From the NCBI GenBank assembly GCA_905250115.1, contig CAJNOI010000066.1, positions 266,850 through 330,849 of the forward strand: DNA of 64,000 bases, given 5' to 3'. Below the pieces are notes generated by a model. That model searched no databases, was not told the origin of the DNA, and saw only the letters and a list, made by a program, of their open reading frames with translations. The DNA comes from Adineta steineri (Eukaryota > Rotifera > Eurotatoria > Adinetida > Adinetidae). Below are positions 31,508-42,019 of the stretch, one piece after another; position 1 is the stretch's first letter, and every line of letters starts with the position of its first letter. The position numbers were made by a program, and so were the translations under genes.

Positions 31508-32841
31508 AATTCTAAATTGAAAATATTTGATTTGAAAAGAAATAAAATGAAAAGAAAAGGAGATTTTTTTTTGTTTTAATTTTTAAAAACAATGAAATTG
31601 AAATTTTGCTAACGAATTAGCGGGATTCATGAATACAGATATAACTTGTATCGATATTGTTCCTATCATCAATCAAACCGTAATATATTCACAAGTGCTA
31701 ATCTTCAAGATGTAGAGGTCATGAGTTGCCTAATTTGAATTCGAATATAAACGAACAACTGACTGTCGAGTATCGATTCGAAAATAAATGAAAAATAGTC
31801 TCCAAGCATCTTGAGGGTGTGGGTGTGGACTGAATAAAAAATGTATCCAAACCATCATTCATCTACCTTTGCACTCACAGTCTTTTGCGGGTCCTCAATT
31901 GAATTTGATACTTGTAATTGAAATCTCATAGTAAACGAATCAACAAGAATTTATACGTCTATTACATCTTTTCCTTTACCGACGCATAGATAGATGTAGA
32001 TATTATATGTATTCTTGATCAGTATTCACACTCTGCTTAAATATGATTAAAAATCAAATAGCAAAAATAATTCATAATGAGATATATTAGAGTAGACTGA
32101 TGGTTTGTCAAAAAAACAATATTATCTCTTGACAAACAAAACGCATCAACTTGGTATGTTATTTTCTATATAAATTACACATTTTGAATGAATGGTAATT
32201 TATGAATAATTAAAAATATTCATATATCAATGACATTACTATATATCGTTAAAACATTTGATTTGTGCTTTTGCTTTTCGCTTCAACTTAGTGAATATGT
32301 TATAACTTAAATTTCTAACAAGTAATGTGTTGACTTTGAAGATCTCGTGTAAATAAATTCTGAGCATACTGCAGTCACATTTAATATTATGTATCACCTT
32401 GTGAAGATCAGCGATTGTGAAGAACTAAAAAGCAGCGAAATGAATTTAATTATATAAAATAAGACAATACAAGTAGAATTTTCAATCACTGTTAGTCAGA
32501 AATGTTGAAATCTTACTCTATTATTGAATAAATACTCAGAAAGAAAAAGACTATTTTAATTTCAAAATAAAGATTTTTTTTCTTTGCAACGTGCAATCGT
32601 CAAAGCTTACATGGCTTTGATTTTTTTCTATTTACTTTTAATTCAACTGACGAAAAATGCTTGTCATAATAAAAACATAAGAAATGTTTGTTTTTCAATC
32701 CACTTCCTATTTACTTATGTTTATTCATCATAATCTCCATTGTTACTATAAAAGTGCATACATTTACATCGAATTCATACTTTTTCTTTCATTTCATTGG
32801 TATAAAATAACTAAACAAAGAAACGTTCGCTTCTACATAGA
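31508..32841. other. intergenic, no gene recognised
   Basis: AT-rich. The part up to about 31607 is duplicated at 34500-34580. A telomere-like palindrome lies at 31806-31884. Confidence 0.45.
31806..31884. repeat. telomere-like palindrome, copy 19
   Basis: GCATCTTGAGGGTGTGGGTG with a consensus left end; the right arm CATCATTCATCTACCTTTGC, ACTCACAGTC is decayed. Confidence 0.6.
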
Positions 32842-33799
32842 ATGTTTGATCGATTGGATTATTTCATGTTTGTTATTCTCATTCTGCTCATTTTGAAAGC
32901 TGCAAGTGTCTATACCGTTACTTGCAGTTGGCCTAGTATGAATATTTTCAACAATGATCAAAATAAATTGTATATGATATATATATATTGTTTAAATTTA
33001 GGCACACCTTGCTACTCCAACGGACAGATTTGGGTACCGTCTTGGTGTTGCCCAGGTTGGAAAGCTTCTTAAAAAATTAAATTTATTATTTGTATGTTCG
33101 TTTTTCAGTTTCTAATACCTGTGGAAATAATGGGGAATGTATTGGTCCTGTTACTCCAGCTCCAATATCAAGTATATTTAGAGCAAGAACATATAAACCT
33201 ACATCCTATTCTGTGATGTGCTGAACATTGTGGAAACAGTTTCATACAATTCCTTTAGTTTATGATGATTTAGTTAACGGAATTCCTATTCGTCACGAAT
33301 AGCTTAGAATAGATTCAATTCCGTTAATTGGATCATCGTAGAATAAGTCGAATTTTTTGAATGATGTTGTAGTTTGAAGAATCAGATGAAACTAATTTCA
33401 CAATGTTAAAATGTAACATGATTTTTATTAGATTTACCGGCCATACTTGTTCCTACATGTACCATTGGTGGGACATTTCTCCTATGTTTTTGTCTGCCTG
33501 TTGCTTGTTGTATTTTCATTAAACGACATCCACGGTTTTCTACTGTTATTAGGAGGAATCAAAGAGTAGTATATCCAAATGGACAACAATCTAGAGGAGA
33601 ATCAACAGTACTTTTTGATGTTCAATCTAATTATAATTCCAATACTTCAACTCCATTTTTACCAAATTCTGATAGACCTGAAGCACCACAACCACCACCA
33701 CCTTATGAATTTGCAAATCCTATTTCTGTCTTCCATTGTCCATCAGAACCGCCACCACCACCATATGAAATAGCAACGATTGAACAGACGATAATATAA
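32842..33799 (+). CDS. Shisa/WBP1-like single-pass membrane protein with PPxY motifs
   Basis: Four exons (32842-32935, 33002-33055, 33109-33171, 33432-33799), all introns phase 1, join to 192 residues. A signal peptide (MFVILILLILKAAS) is followed by a short Cys-rich ectodomain (TCSWPS, TPCYSNGQIWVPSWCCP, NTCGNNGECIG). Next is a membrane span near residues 72-98 (TIGGTFLLCFCLPVACCIFI) with a basic stop, then a cytosolic tail with two PPPPYE motifs, each a PPxY ligand for WW domains. This layout is that of the Shisa/CYYR1/WBP1/VOPP1 group, whose members bind Nedd4-type WW proteins and control membrane-protein traffic. That function is from the family; here it is inferred from the layout. Confidence 0.75.
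33261..33340. repeat. 80-bp palindrome in an intron
   Basis: TATGATGATTTAGTTAACGG, AATT faces AATTCCGTTAATTGGATCAT, CGTA. It lies in the last intron of the Shisa-like gene; a small MITE-like hairpin. Confidence 0.7.
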
Positions 33800-34318
33800 C
33801 TTTAGTTACAATTCTTATTCAACTCTCCAGTCAAAATCTATTTAAAGAGATACGAATAAAAATTTCAAGAATAATATTTTTCCACACTTTTTATTGTATA
33901 TGAAACAATTTAGTAATAATAAAAAACTAATCATCTTTGTAATAAAAAGTTTTTTTTATTCACATTTTATCTACACCTTCAAGATTTGTTTACAGTAACA
34001 AAAAATGAGTCATCAAAGAATGAATGCGTATGTTATAAAAATTCTTTCATATAATCCAAAGATGAATAATTTTTACGAGATAAAACGAAATCTTCAGTCT
34101 TTTTTTTCGCACAATTTCGTCAACGAAAGAATGAAAGAGAACATTCTATCATCAAAGGTTCTTCTTTCTGAGGGTGAGATAAGGTGTCAAAATACAGTAT
34201 GTTTTTTCTGCTCTGAAACTTGTTCAGAAGATTGAATTTCGAACTAAATTCATCGTAAGTCATGTTGAGGAATTTGGCAACAAAGATTATAAACAAACAA
34301 TATCATGAAAGAGTTCAA

Positions 34319-34580
34319 TGTTGATGGGTGTGGGTGTAGGTGTGGATATTATATTAATCATAAATCCACACCCTCACTCACACCCTCAAATCAATTCAAT
34401 CACCCTACCGGTTTATTATTTGATGTTGAAAGAAATCTTTATGTCACTGATTGAAACAATCTTCAAGTTCAAAAATACTGAACTTAGTTTTAAATTGGCA
34501 ATATTTGCTTTGAAAAGAAAAAAATATATTTTTTTGTTTTAGTTTATAAAAGAATGAAACAGAAATTGAATTATTTTACA
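34319..34580 (+). pseudogene. duplicated NHL fragment with telomere-like palindrome
   Basis: A second copy of 31342-31607. After the palindrome (34324-34388) it reads NQFNHPTGLLFDVERNLYVT, an in-frame stop, then NNLQVQKY, the same NHL remnant as at 31.4 kb with scattered differences. No exon precedes it. The copy begins at the palindrome and not within the gene. Confidence 0.65.
34324..34388. repeat. telomere-like palindrome, copy 20
   Basis: GATGGGTGTGGGTGTAGGTG, core GATATTATATTAATCATA, then AATCCACACCCTCACTCACA, CCCTCA. Nearly the same as copy 18. Confidence 0.75.
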
Positions 34581-34821
34581 CACACCCTCAATAATGTACT
34601 TTTTACATAAAACCGTACGAGAGTACGAACACAAATACTGTCGTTTTATCTCTAGTTCGACTTGTGTTCGGTCTATGACAAATATCTTTCCAGTGATGAC
34701 ATAAGATAAAATATTGAAATATTTGCTGATTGTTATCTACATAAGAAGAAGAACGTATAAAAGTGAAGCAAATATTGTGAAAGATATGAAAATAAATTAC
34801 ATTTCACTTTTTGGGAAGAAG

Positions 34822-36386
34822 ATGTGGACGATATCATCACTATTCTTGGTAGTATTCATAGCTGTTGCACCGCCTGGCGCAAGTAAGACAATTATTTAGA
34901 TGTAAATTAACGTTGCTACCTTGCTGTCTTAGTATCTAGAATTATATAGCGTGAGAAATCAATTATCTCTTGAAAAAGAAGCCGAATACGAATCAGTATA
35001 ACTGCTTTTATCGACTCTTATCTTCATAGTGTCGTTGACTTTTCCTGTTAGTATATATAAGATAAAAGTTGGTGCAATCAGTCAATAAAACAGAACTCTC
35101 ATTTTCAAAATTATTTCATAAACTAAAACGTCTTCTAGTTATAAACATAAATAGATGCACAACGAGCTAACACATTTTTTAGACACACTTTGTTCAAGAG
35201 GAATATGGGCTAGAGGTGGAAAAACCGTCATTGGTGGTACGCAAGGAAATGCAACGAATCAATTGCACTCTCCTGAAGGAATATACATGGATTCAACCAA
35301 TGCTTTATATATAGTAGACCGATTGAACCATCGTATAATAAAGTGGGAACAGGAAGCAATTACTGGAAATGCAGTTGCTGGTGGAATTGGTCCTGGAGTA
35401 AAACCAGGTGAACTATTTCAACCAAGAGCAATGACAGTGGACAAACAAGGTACGATGTATATTATTGACAACAGTATGCCAGGTAGTCGTGTGACACGTT
35501 GGCAAAAAGGATCAAAAGTGGGTGAAGTTCTGTTTGACTTTAAACATATTATTGCTGGTGGTATAGCCTTCGATCCGAACGATGAAGACTATTTATATTT
35601 GGCAGACCGCTATGAACATAGTGTGCTTAGGTTTAATATCAAAAATATTACTGAAAACGGTGAGATCGTGGCTGGCGGAAATCATATAGGACCGGCTCTC
35701 AATCAACTTGAATAGCGTAAGTCACAATATTATTGATTTTTCAAGATAACAAGATCATTCCAATTGATGAAATAAAACGCATGTATATTCTCATATGAGA
35801 ATCATGCCACTAAAAAAGATGATAAGAAGTTTAAAATAATTAGAATGATTTTCTTAGTTTTTCACTCGTACTCTTGCCATTTTATTGTCAAATAACAAAA
35901 TATATATGTTACTTCATCGTACTTTTTTTTTCAGCCACGCATATAGTAATCGATAGCAATCGAAACTTATACATCGCAGACACTCGAAACAGTCGTATTG
36001 TCGTATGGTCTGAGGGGGCAAAAGTCGGTGTCGTGGTTGGAGGTGGCCATGGGGCGGGAAATCAAACAGATCAACTATCTTTTCCAGAAGCTTTTTTCCT
36101 CGATCGTCTAACAAACACTATTTATGTTGCTGATAAAAATAACAATCGTGTCATGCGTATTTGAGCTGATGCTCCAAATGCTGGCTTCGTGATTGCTGGA
36201 AATAATGGTAAGGGCAATGCAGCTCATCAATTATCTTCTCCACATGGTATAACATTGGACAGTAAAGGCAATCTGTATGTTTCAGATAACGAAAACGATC
36301 GAATTCAAATGTTCATGTGTAGTGGTAGTGCCAAGTTTATCGGCTCTCTCTACTTTATAACATTAACTATAACTTTTATTCAATAA
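34822..36386 (+). pseudogene. NHL-repeat secreted protein with in-frame stops
   Basis: Exon 1 (34822-34882) is a signal peptide, MWTISSLFLVVFIAVAPPGA. Exon 2 (35183-35725) and exon 3 (from 35935) encode about six NHL units, each GGxxGxxxNQLxxPxGIxxD then LYIxDxxNHRIxxW. NHL repeats build beta-propellers that bind other molecules outside the cell. Two stops sit inside clear repeat matches: TAG where Ser is expected (NQLE-stop-PTHIVID, 35713-35715) and TGA where Trp is expected (RVMRI-stop-ADAP, 36162-36164). The tail ends in a hydrophobic FIGSLYFITLTITFIQ, compatible with a GPI signal. I call it a pseudogene; sequencing error or a non-functional allele would explain it equally. Confidence 0.7.
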
Positions 36387-36611
36387 AATAATTTAATAAA
36401 ACTATTTGAAGAGTATACATCTTGAATTTATAGAGCTAATGGCCTTTTTTGCTTATAAAAATAAACTTCAAAATAGTAAAACGTATTTCGTGTAATTACG
36501 CCATCTGATTTCTTGTATGCTTACTGATTGACTATATGCACCAATTGAAATTGCCAATTCTATGATTAAGACTATCGTCATTCGATGTGTACATTCTTTA
36601 TACATAACAAT

Positions 36612-38444
36612 ATGATTCAACTTGAATTATTATCTAATGAATTATTACTTGAATTATTTGAATATTTGAATACTAATCATCTTCTTCAAGCTTTCTTTGG
36701 ATTCAACGATCGATTCAATCAGCTTCTCTATACACATTTTCGTGATCATCAGTTAAATTTTCATTCAATATCTAAAGATAATTTTGATCTTATTTGTCAA
36801 CAATATCTTCCATCTACTATTGATCAAGTTCATTCACTTTATCTTTCGAATAAAGAAACATCTGATTTACCTGAACTACTTTTTTCTCGTGGTTTTACTC
36901 TTGATCGATTTATTAATTTACGCTCACTTTCACTTTACAGTATTCGCTTTCTACATCAATTCAATGGAATAATATATCAATGTCGTTATCTTCCTCATCT
37001 CATTCATCTCAATGTAATAAAATGTCCTACCTTTGAATTACGAGAATATATTCTTGTTGAATCAATAAATAATATTTGGAGTATACCAACACTTATTCAT
37101 TGCAATTTAAATGGTATTCAGAGAAGTGAACAATGGGTATGCAGAATTACATCAGTATCGACCTCGATTAAATATCTTTCTATTGAAAAAAGTCAATGTG
37201 AATTAAGTTCATTATCGCATCTTTTAAACTGTACACCTCATCTCGAAAAACTTTCTACAGTTGTTCGATGTTCCAAGTCAGATGAATGTCTAGATTGTGT
37301 TATTCCTTCAATGAAATCATTAAAACTTGATTTTCGAGGATCGGCCGATTTATTAAAAAGTATTTTTCAGACAATGCCGAATCTATGTCATTTAACAATT
37401 GATTTATCTCAAATGTATTTAGATGGACATGCATGGGAACAAATTATTAACAATTATTTACTAAAACTAAAAATATTTCGATTAAAAATGAAATTTCAAC
37501 TTGAACAAAATAGTGATAGTATGGTAGACAATGTTGATAAACTTTTAATGACATTTCAAACGACATTTTGGCTCGAAGAATATCGATGGTTTGTTCGATG
37601 CCATTGGGATACATCAGATACACTTCGATCAACTATTATCTATACATTACCATATGCATTTAATGAATATTCATATTCAAATGGATTTTATTCGAAATCA
37701 ACCTGTTTTAATGAAAAAGATTATTGGACATATGATAGTGTAGATATGATAACTCTAAACAACAATAGAAAAACTTCAGTCGATACTCATACAGTTCCTG
37801 TCTCTCATTTTCCTAATATTCGTCATCTTGAAATCAATTTTCCATTGAATGAACATTTTTCATTACTTTTTCCATCATTCCATCGTCTGACATCACTTCA
37901 TATCCACGTCGATACCAATCCTAATTATGATCAACTACAAATGTTAATCAATCAAGCACCTTTTCTTTATTCGCTAAGATTTAGTCCTGCTCAAAAATCT
38001 CGTTATGAACTGTTTCAATTAACAAGTAAATCAATTCGTCGACTTGAATTTTCATATACACCATCGACTCGTTCAAACAATTTTTCTAATGAAGATTGTT
38101 ATAATTTAATTAATTCACCGCTAGGAATTCAATGTGAAGTTCTTTCGATCTGTTTTGAAAACCGTATTGATATTCTTAATCTTATTCAAAAGATGTCTAA
38201 TCTTCGATTATTAGTTTTTGAATCCGAAGATGATAATGAATTTTTTCGAAGTGTAACACCTGGAGGAGATGAATTTGTTCAATGGTTGAAAAATCATTTA
38301 TCATCGTCACATTCAATCATTAGAGATCCAAGATCATTTGCTATTCGAATTTGGATCGATCGACAAAATCATAATATCAAAACATTGGAACATCAAAATA
38401 AATTTTCATGGTTTCTACCGTTAATAAAACGAATTTTTTCATAA
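36612..38444 (+). CDS. F-box / leucine-rich-repeat-like protein
   Basis: A single exon; the likely start is MIQLELLSNELLLELFEYL at 36612 (610 residues), since an ATG 27 bases upstream only adds a poor leader. Residues 3-45 are an F-box (LELLSNELLLELFEYLNTNH, LLQAFFGFNDRFNQLL). The rest holds many LRR-like stretches (FINLRSLSLYSI, LPHLIHLNVI, PHLEKLSTVV, MPNLCHLTIDLS, FPNIRHLEINF, SNLRLLVFES). It has the family layout of the 991-2126 gene but is larger. The family role is substrate choice for SCF ubiquitin ligases; substrate unknown. Confidence 0.85.
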   Translation: MIQLELLSNELLLELFEYLNTNHLLQAFFGFNDRFNQLLYTHFRDHQLNFHSISKDNFDLICQQYLPSTIDQVHSLYLSNKETSDLPELLFSRGFTLDRFINLRSLSLYSIRFLHQFNGIIYQCRYLPHLIHLNVIKCPTFELREYILVESINNIWSIPTLIHCNLNGIQRSEQWVCRITSVSTSIKYLSIEKSQCELSSLSHLLNCTPHLEKLSTVVRCSKSDECLDCVIPSMKSLKLDFRGSADLLKSIFQTMPNLCHLTIDLSQMYLDGHAWEQIINNYLLKLKIFRLKMKFQLEQNSDSMVDNVDKLLMTFQTTFWLEEYRWFVRCHWDTSDTLRSTIIYTLPYAFNEYSYSNGFYSKSTCFNEKDYWTYDSVDMITLNNNRKTSVDTHTVPVSHFPNIRHLEINFPLNEHFSLLFPSFHRLTSLHIHVDTNPNYDQLQMLINQAPFLYSLRFSPAQKSRYELFQLTSKSIRRLEFSYTPSTRSNNFSNEDCYNLINSPLGIQCEVLSICFENRIDILNLIQKMSNLRLLVFESEDDNEFFRSVTPGGDEFVQWLKNHLSSSHSIIRDPRSFAIRIWIDRQNHNIKTLEHQNKFSWFLPLIKRIFS

Positions 38445-38580
38445 AACTGTATATGATAAATAAACAATGGGTGCGAAGTGAATAGAAAACGTGCGCATTT
38501 ATTTTGCGTTTGATGACTAGGTAGAAAATTGTAGAGAACAGAAAAGAAAAACGATGACAAGGCAAAAAAATATTATGCAC

Positions 38581-38590
38581 TATATAAATA
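38581..38590 (+). promoter_or_regulatory. TATA box of the SDR gene
   Basis: TATATAAATA, 95 bases before the ATG at 38676. The same string stands 70 bases before the start at 41151. Confidence 0.65.
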
Positions 38591-38675
38591 TAACCCATTT
38601 TTCTCGTTCATTCTTCATTTGATTCACATAACGTTTATTCTACCACTGAAAACAAGAAAAAAAACCTAAACACAA

Positions 38676-39613
38676 ATGTCGTCTAAACAACAATCGCATC
38701 AACGAGTTTTTGTAGTTACTGGTGCTAACAAAGGTATTGGATATGAAGTTGTGAAAAAACTTTCTACAAATCAGCCAAATGATTTAATTTTACTTGGTAG
38801 TCGAGATCAAAAACGTGGTGAAGAAGCTCTAGTTCAACTTGGTTCACCTTCAAATGTAAAAGTTCTTGTGCTTGATACATCATCAAAAAAAAGTATTGAA
38901 CAAGCAAAAGAAGAACTTCAAAATAAATATGATGGTCATCTAGATGTATTAATCAACAATGCTGGTATAGGTATTAATGATCCCAGTTTGAAAGCATTGA
39001 AAGATACATTCGATACAAATTTTTATGGAGTCAAACATATGAATGATACAATGTCACCGATGTTAAGAGATAATGGACGTATTGTAAATGTAAGCAGTGG
39101 TTTAGGAGCGATGACAATGAAAGAATGTTCACAAGATCTAAAAACAAAATTTCTGAATCCAGATATAACAGATAGTCAATTAGAACAATTATTTGCAGAG
39201 TAAGTCTACGAAAATAAAACATTTATTTAATTTCATTATTTTTTTTTGTTTTCATGTTAAGATTATTCAAAGCAGTTGAAGAAGAAAAAGATCCAGCAAC
39301 AGTTGGTTTTAATCCTGTTATACTTCCTAGTTCCGATGATTATTTTGCATTATACTATGGTGCATCAAAATTAGGCGTTAATACTCTAACTCGTATAGAA
39401 GCTCGTGACTGGGAAAAAAAATATTCAGCTAAAAATGTTATTATTAGTGCAGTTTGTCCAGGATTTTGTGCAACTGATTTGAATGGTAATGCACAAGGCG
39501 CACGATCAGCTGAATTAGGTGCTGACTCTATTTTACATGCTGTGTATACTGAAAATTTGGAAAATGGACAATTTTGGAGAGATGGTAGTCACCTACCATT
39601 CGAAAGTAAATAA
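38676..39613 (+). CDS. short-chain dehydrogenase, carbonyl-reductase-like
   Basis: Two exons (38676-39199 and 39262-39613) join across a 62-bp intron to 291 residues. The Rossmann cofactor motif TGANKGIG is at about 15-22, VLINNAGIG at about 92, the catalytic Ser lies in IVNVSSG, and the Tyr-x-x-x-Lys pair is YGASK. These give the classical SDR active site. VCPGFCATDLNG follows, as in CBR1-like carbonyl reductases, which reduce quinones and carbonyls with NADPH in the cytosol. Length agrees with the CBR1 group (about 280). NADPH preference is inferred from the family. Confidence 0.9.
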
Positions 39614-39907
39614 TGATATATTCAAAATTAATTATTGACTGTAACAGGAACAATTTGATAAAGATTTCATATAAATAAATTTCTCTGGGTTTAAAATGAC
39701 TTTTTTGATTGCATGCATATTTTCTCACTTTGTATTCGCTTCCTTTTTACACCTATACAGAAAAACGTATTCTAATTAATCATCTCTTGCAAAGTCCTAA
39801 TTTTTTGTCTGGTTTTTGTGAAAGACCATCTCAAACGTTTAATAGTTTCATTTTCGAAAAATGCTTATTAATTACATAAACTATTTAGAAAGTCATTGAA
39901 TTCTTTC

Positions 39908-40121
39908 TTAAGGGTGTGGGTGTGGGTGTGGGTGTGGGTGGGTGTGGGTGTGGGTGGGTGTGGGTGTGGGTGTGGGTGTGGGTGGGGTGTGGGTGTGGGT
40001 GTGGGTGTGGGTGTGGGTGTGGGTGTGGGTGGGGTGTGGGTGTGGGTGTGGGTGTGGGGTGTGCGTATGGATTCGGGAGTATATACCTTTCAATACTCAA
40101 ACCCACACCCACCCTCAAGAT
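39908..40121. repeat. expanded telomere-like array with inverted right arm
   Basis: About 150 bases of GGGTGT units, with occasional GGGTG and GGGGTGT variants, run from 39911 to about 40062. An AT-rich spacer follows, then a short inverted arm AAACCCACACCCACCCTCAA ending AGATAG. This is one member of the dispersed palindrome family whose left arm expanded to some 25 units. It is interstitial, 300 bases after the SDR gene. Confidence 0.85.
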
Positions 40122-41080
40122 AGTTTCGAGTATTTTGCCCATCTCTGTGTCAAACGCGAATATAATCAATTTAAAATAATAGTAAATATTCACTAAGTTT
40201 TTATCATTATACAAAAGCACTGAACATATGTATAATCTAATGCAATTATTTTATTATCTTTTACTTATTCTATCAATATTTTGTCGGATGTCGATATAAA
40301 TGATAGCTAATTATAACATCCACAGTCACTCACATCCTCAACAAAGATCGAAGATACGTGAAAAAACATTTTTCTTTATTCATCACAAGTAATTCACAAT
40401 TTCATTTTTAGAATTTGAATATTATGTCTCAAATTTTGAAGATGAGGATGATTCGAAGGTAGTGAAAGTTGTGCAATGCTTAGACTACATTCATAAAAGA
40501 AGAGTGCTTTCGAATACTCTCCTAAATGACCATACACCGAAGCGGTGTTGTTGCATGAAGTTACTAAAGTAGGATGATTTGAAGAAAAAGTTTCTTCAAA
40601 GATTTCAAGTGATATTTCGAAAAACCATCTTGAGGGTGTGGGTGGGTGTGGGTGTGGATTTTATTGCGAATATCGTATTTATAACATCCCACACCCATAC
40701 ACTCACACCCATGCACACACCCACCACTCATCTTTAACAATTTGAGTCTAAAACGACCATGTTAAGTGGGAAACCATTTCTGCCGAGAGAGCCTCAAAAG
40801 AATTTTCCTATTGGTTATGTTGATAAAAAAATAATAAGCACAACAAGAAAGGTATACTTTATATGGAAAAAACCTTAACGCTTCATTCGATTACGTGTGT
40901 GAAAAAAACCATGTTGAGGTTGATTATTCTTGAGAACATTCGATAAGAACAAATGCGGCAGCCCTGCCAGAGAAAAAGAAAGCAAAATATTTTTCTTCTG
41001 ACTACTGAGAAAAAACCGTTTTATGTTGGTAAAAACATCCATTACACAGGCTCGTTTGAGATAAGTTTTTTCGATATAAC
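40122..41080. other. intergenic, no gene recognised
   Basis: AT-rich. A half element (CATCCACAGTCACTCACATC) is at about 40319-40338 and a large palindrome at 40624-40733. Confidence 0.5.
40624..40733. repeat. telomere-like palindrome, copy 22
   Basis: ACCATCTTGAGGGTGTGGGT, GGGTGTGGGTGTGG, core ATTTTATTGCGAATATC, then CCCACACCCATACACTCACA, CCCATGCACACACCCACC. Confidence 0.8.
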
Positions 41081-41090
41081 TATATAAATA
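41081..41090 (+). promoter_or_regulatory. TATA box
   Basis: TATATAAATA, 70 bases before the ATG at 41151; identical to the SDR gene TATA box. Confidence 0.6.
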
Positions 41091-41150
41091 TTGTTTTGGT
41101 CTGGTCGTACTGACATTCTACATTCAGTTTCTGTTGAATAACGTAAGGTA

Positions 41151-41654
41151 ATGAACTGCAGTCAATTAATTGTGTGGCTTGATGAAAATGCTCATGATCC
41201 TGTGAGTAGTTTTCGTACTAAATTAAGTCAAGATCAACAACAATGTGTGAAAATCTTTACTGAAATCAATGAATGTATTACATTTCTCGAAAATCATGTC
41301 AATGAAACAATATTTTTTATTCTTTCTGGTTCAATTGGTTCAAAAGTCGTACCATTAATTTATGATTTTGATTATATACATCAAATATATTTATTTTGTG
41401 GTTTAATATCTAGTCATACTAGTTGGGCACTAGATTTTACAGATAAAATGTTAATGTTTGAACATGAAAATGATTTATTGCAAAGACTTTTCAAAGAAAT
41501 AGAAACATATCTTCGTCAACAAGCNNNNNNNNNNTTGCAAAGACTTTTCAAAGAAATAGAAACATATCTTCGTCAACAAGCTGAACAATATTTGAAACAA
41601 GCTAGTTTTTATAAAGAACGTTCACAAGTATTTAAACAAGAAGCATGTGGATAA
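41151..41654 (+). CDS. ART/TPR-family N-terminal domain, stand-alone
   Basis: IVWLDENAHDPVSSFRTKLS, FTEINECITFLEN, and ILSGSIGSKVVPLIYDFDYI then IYLFCG match the N-terminal domain that usually precedes the ADP-ribosyltransferase and TPR parts in bdelloid proteins. Here the frame stops soon after, so neither ART nor TPRs follow. An assembly gap (41525-41534) has the same 47 bases on both sides (41478-41524 and 41535-41581). Counting that stretch once gives an unbroken 148-residue frame ending VFKQEACG. Either a genuine short paralogue or a truncated copy; function unknown. Confidence 0.65.
   Translation: MNCSQLIVWLDENAHDPVSSFRTKLSQDQQQCVKIFTEINECITFLENHVNETIFFILSGSIGSKVVPLIYDFDYIHQIYLFCGLISSHTSWALDFTDKMLMFEHENDLLQRLFKEIETYLRQQXXXXLQRLFKEIETYLRQQAEQYLKQASFYKERSQVFKQEACG
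41525..41534. other. assembly gap (10 N) with duplicated flanks
   Basis: 47 identical bases stand on both sides, and the reading frame is only continuous if they are counted once. I infer that two overlapping contigs were joined without merging. Confidence 0.85.
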
Positions 41655-41780
41655 AATATCTTGATTATTATACAGAAATCATCACATCAGTTTTATAACC
41701 ATAGTATTTTTAATAAAATAAAATCTAGTTTAGTTCATCATGGATATGATGATCACTTACTTCTCTCTTTCGAACTGTAC

Positions 41781-41850
41781 GAGAGGGTGTGGGTATGAGA
41801 GTAAGGATGAGAGTTCATCTATACTTATTCCATTCACCCTCACATTCAAG
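41781..41850. repeat. telomere-like palindrome, copy 23
   Basis: CGAGAGGGTGTGGGTATGAG faces CATTCACCCTCACATTCAAG with a longer irregular spacer. Confidence 0.55.
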
Positions 41851-42019
41851 TTGGATATATTTTGAAAGAATTACAAGAGAAAAATGCCATCGCTGTGAAT
41901 TGGCAGGCATGCACTCACTCTTGTCTCTACATCTGTTGGCAATATACAACTGCGTTTATTTAAAAAAAATCAAAGACAATGTTCACACGCACATCCTCAA
42001 CTTTTATTTGAAAGAGTTT

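Noticed and set aside
36585-36611. Earlier ATG for the F-box/LRR gene
   Set aside because: Adds only MCTFFIHNN; the F-box begins directly after the ATG at 36612, as in related proteins.
39885-40220. Several long frames of Gly-Val-Trp-Cys or Thr-His-Pro repeats
   Set aside because: They come only from translating the GGGTGT array in all frames; the repeat has no stop codons in most frames.
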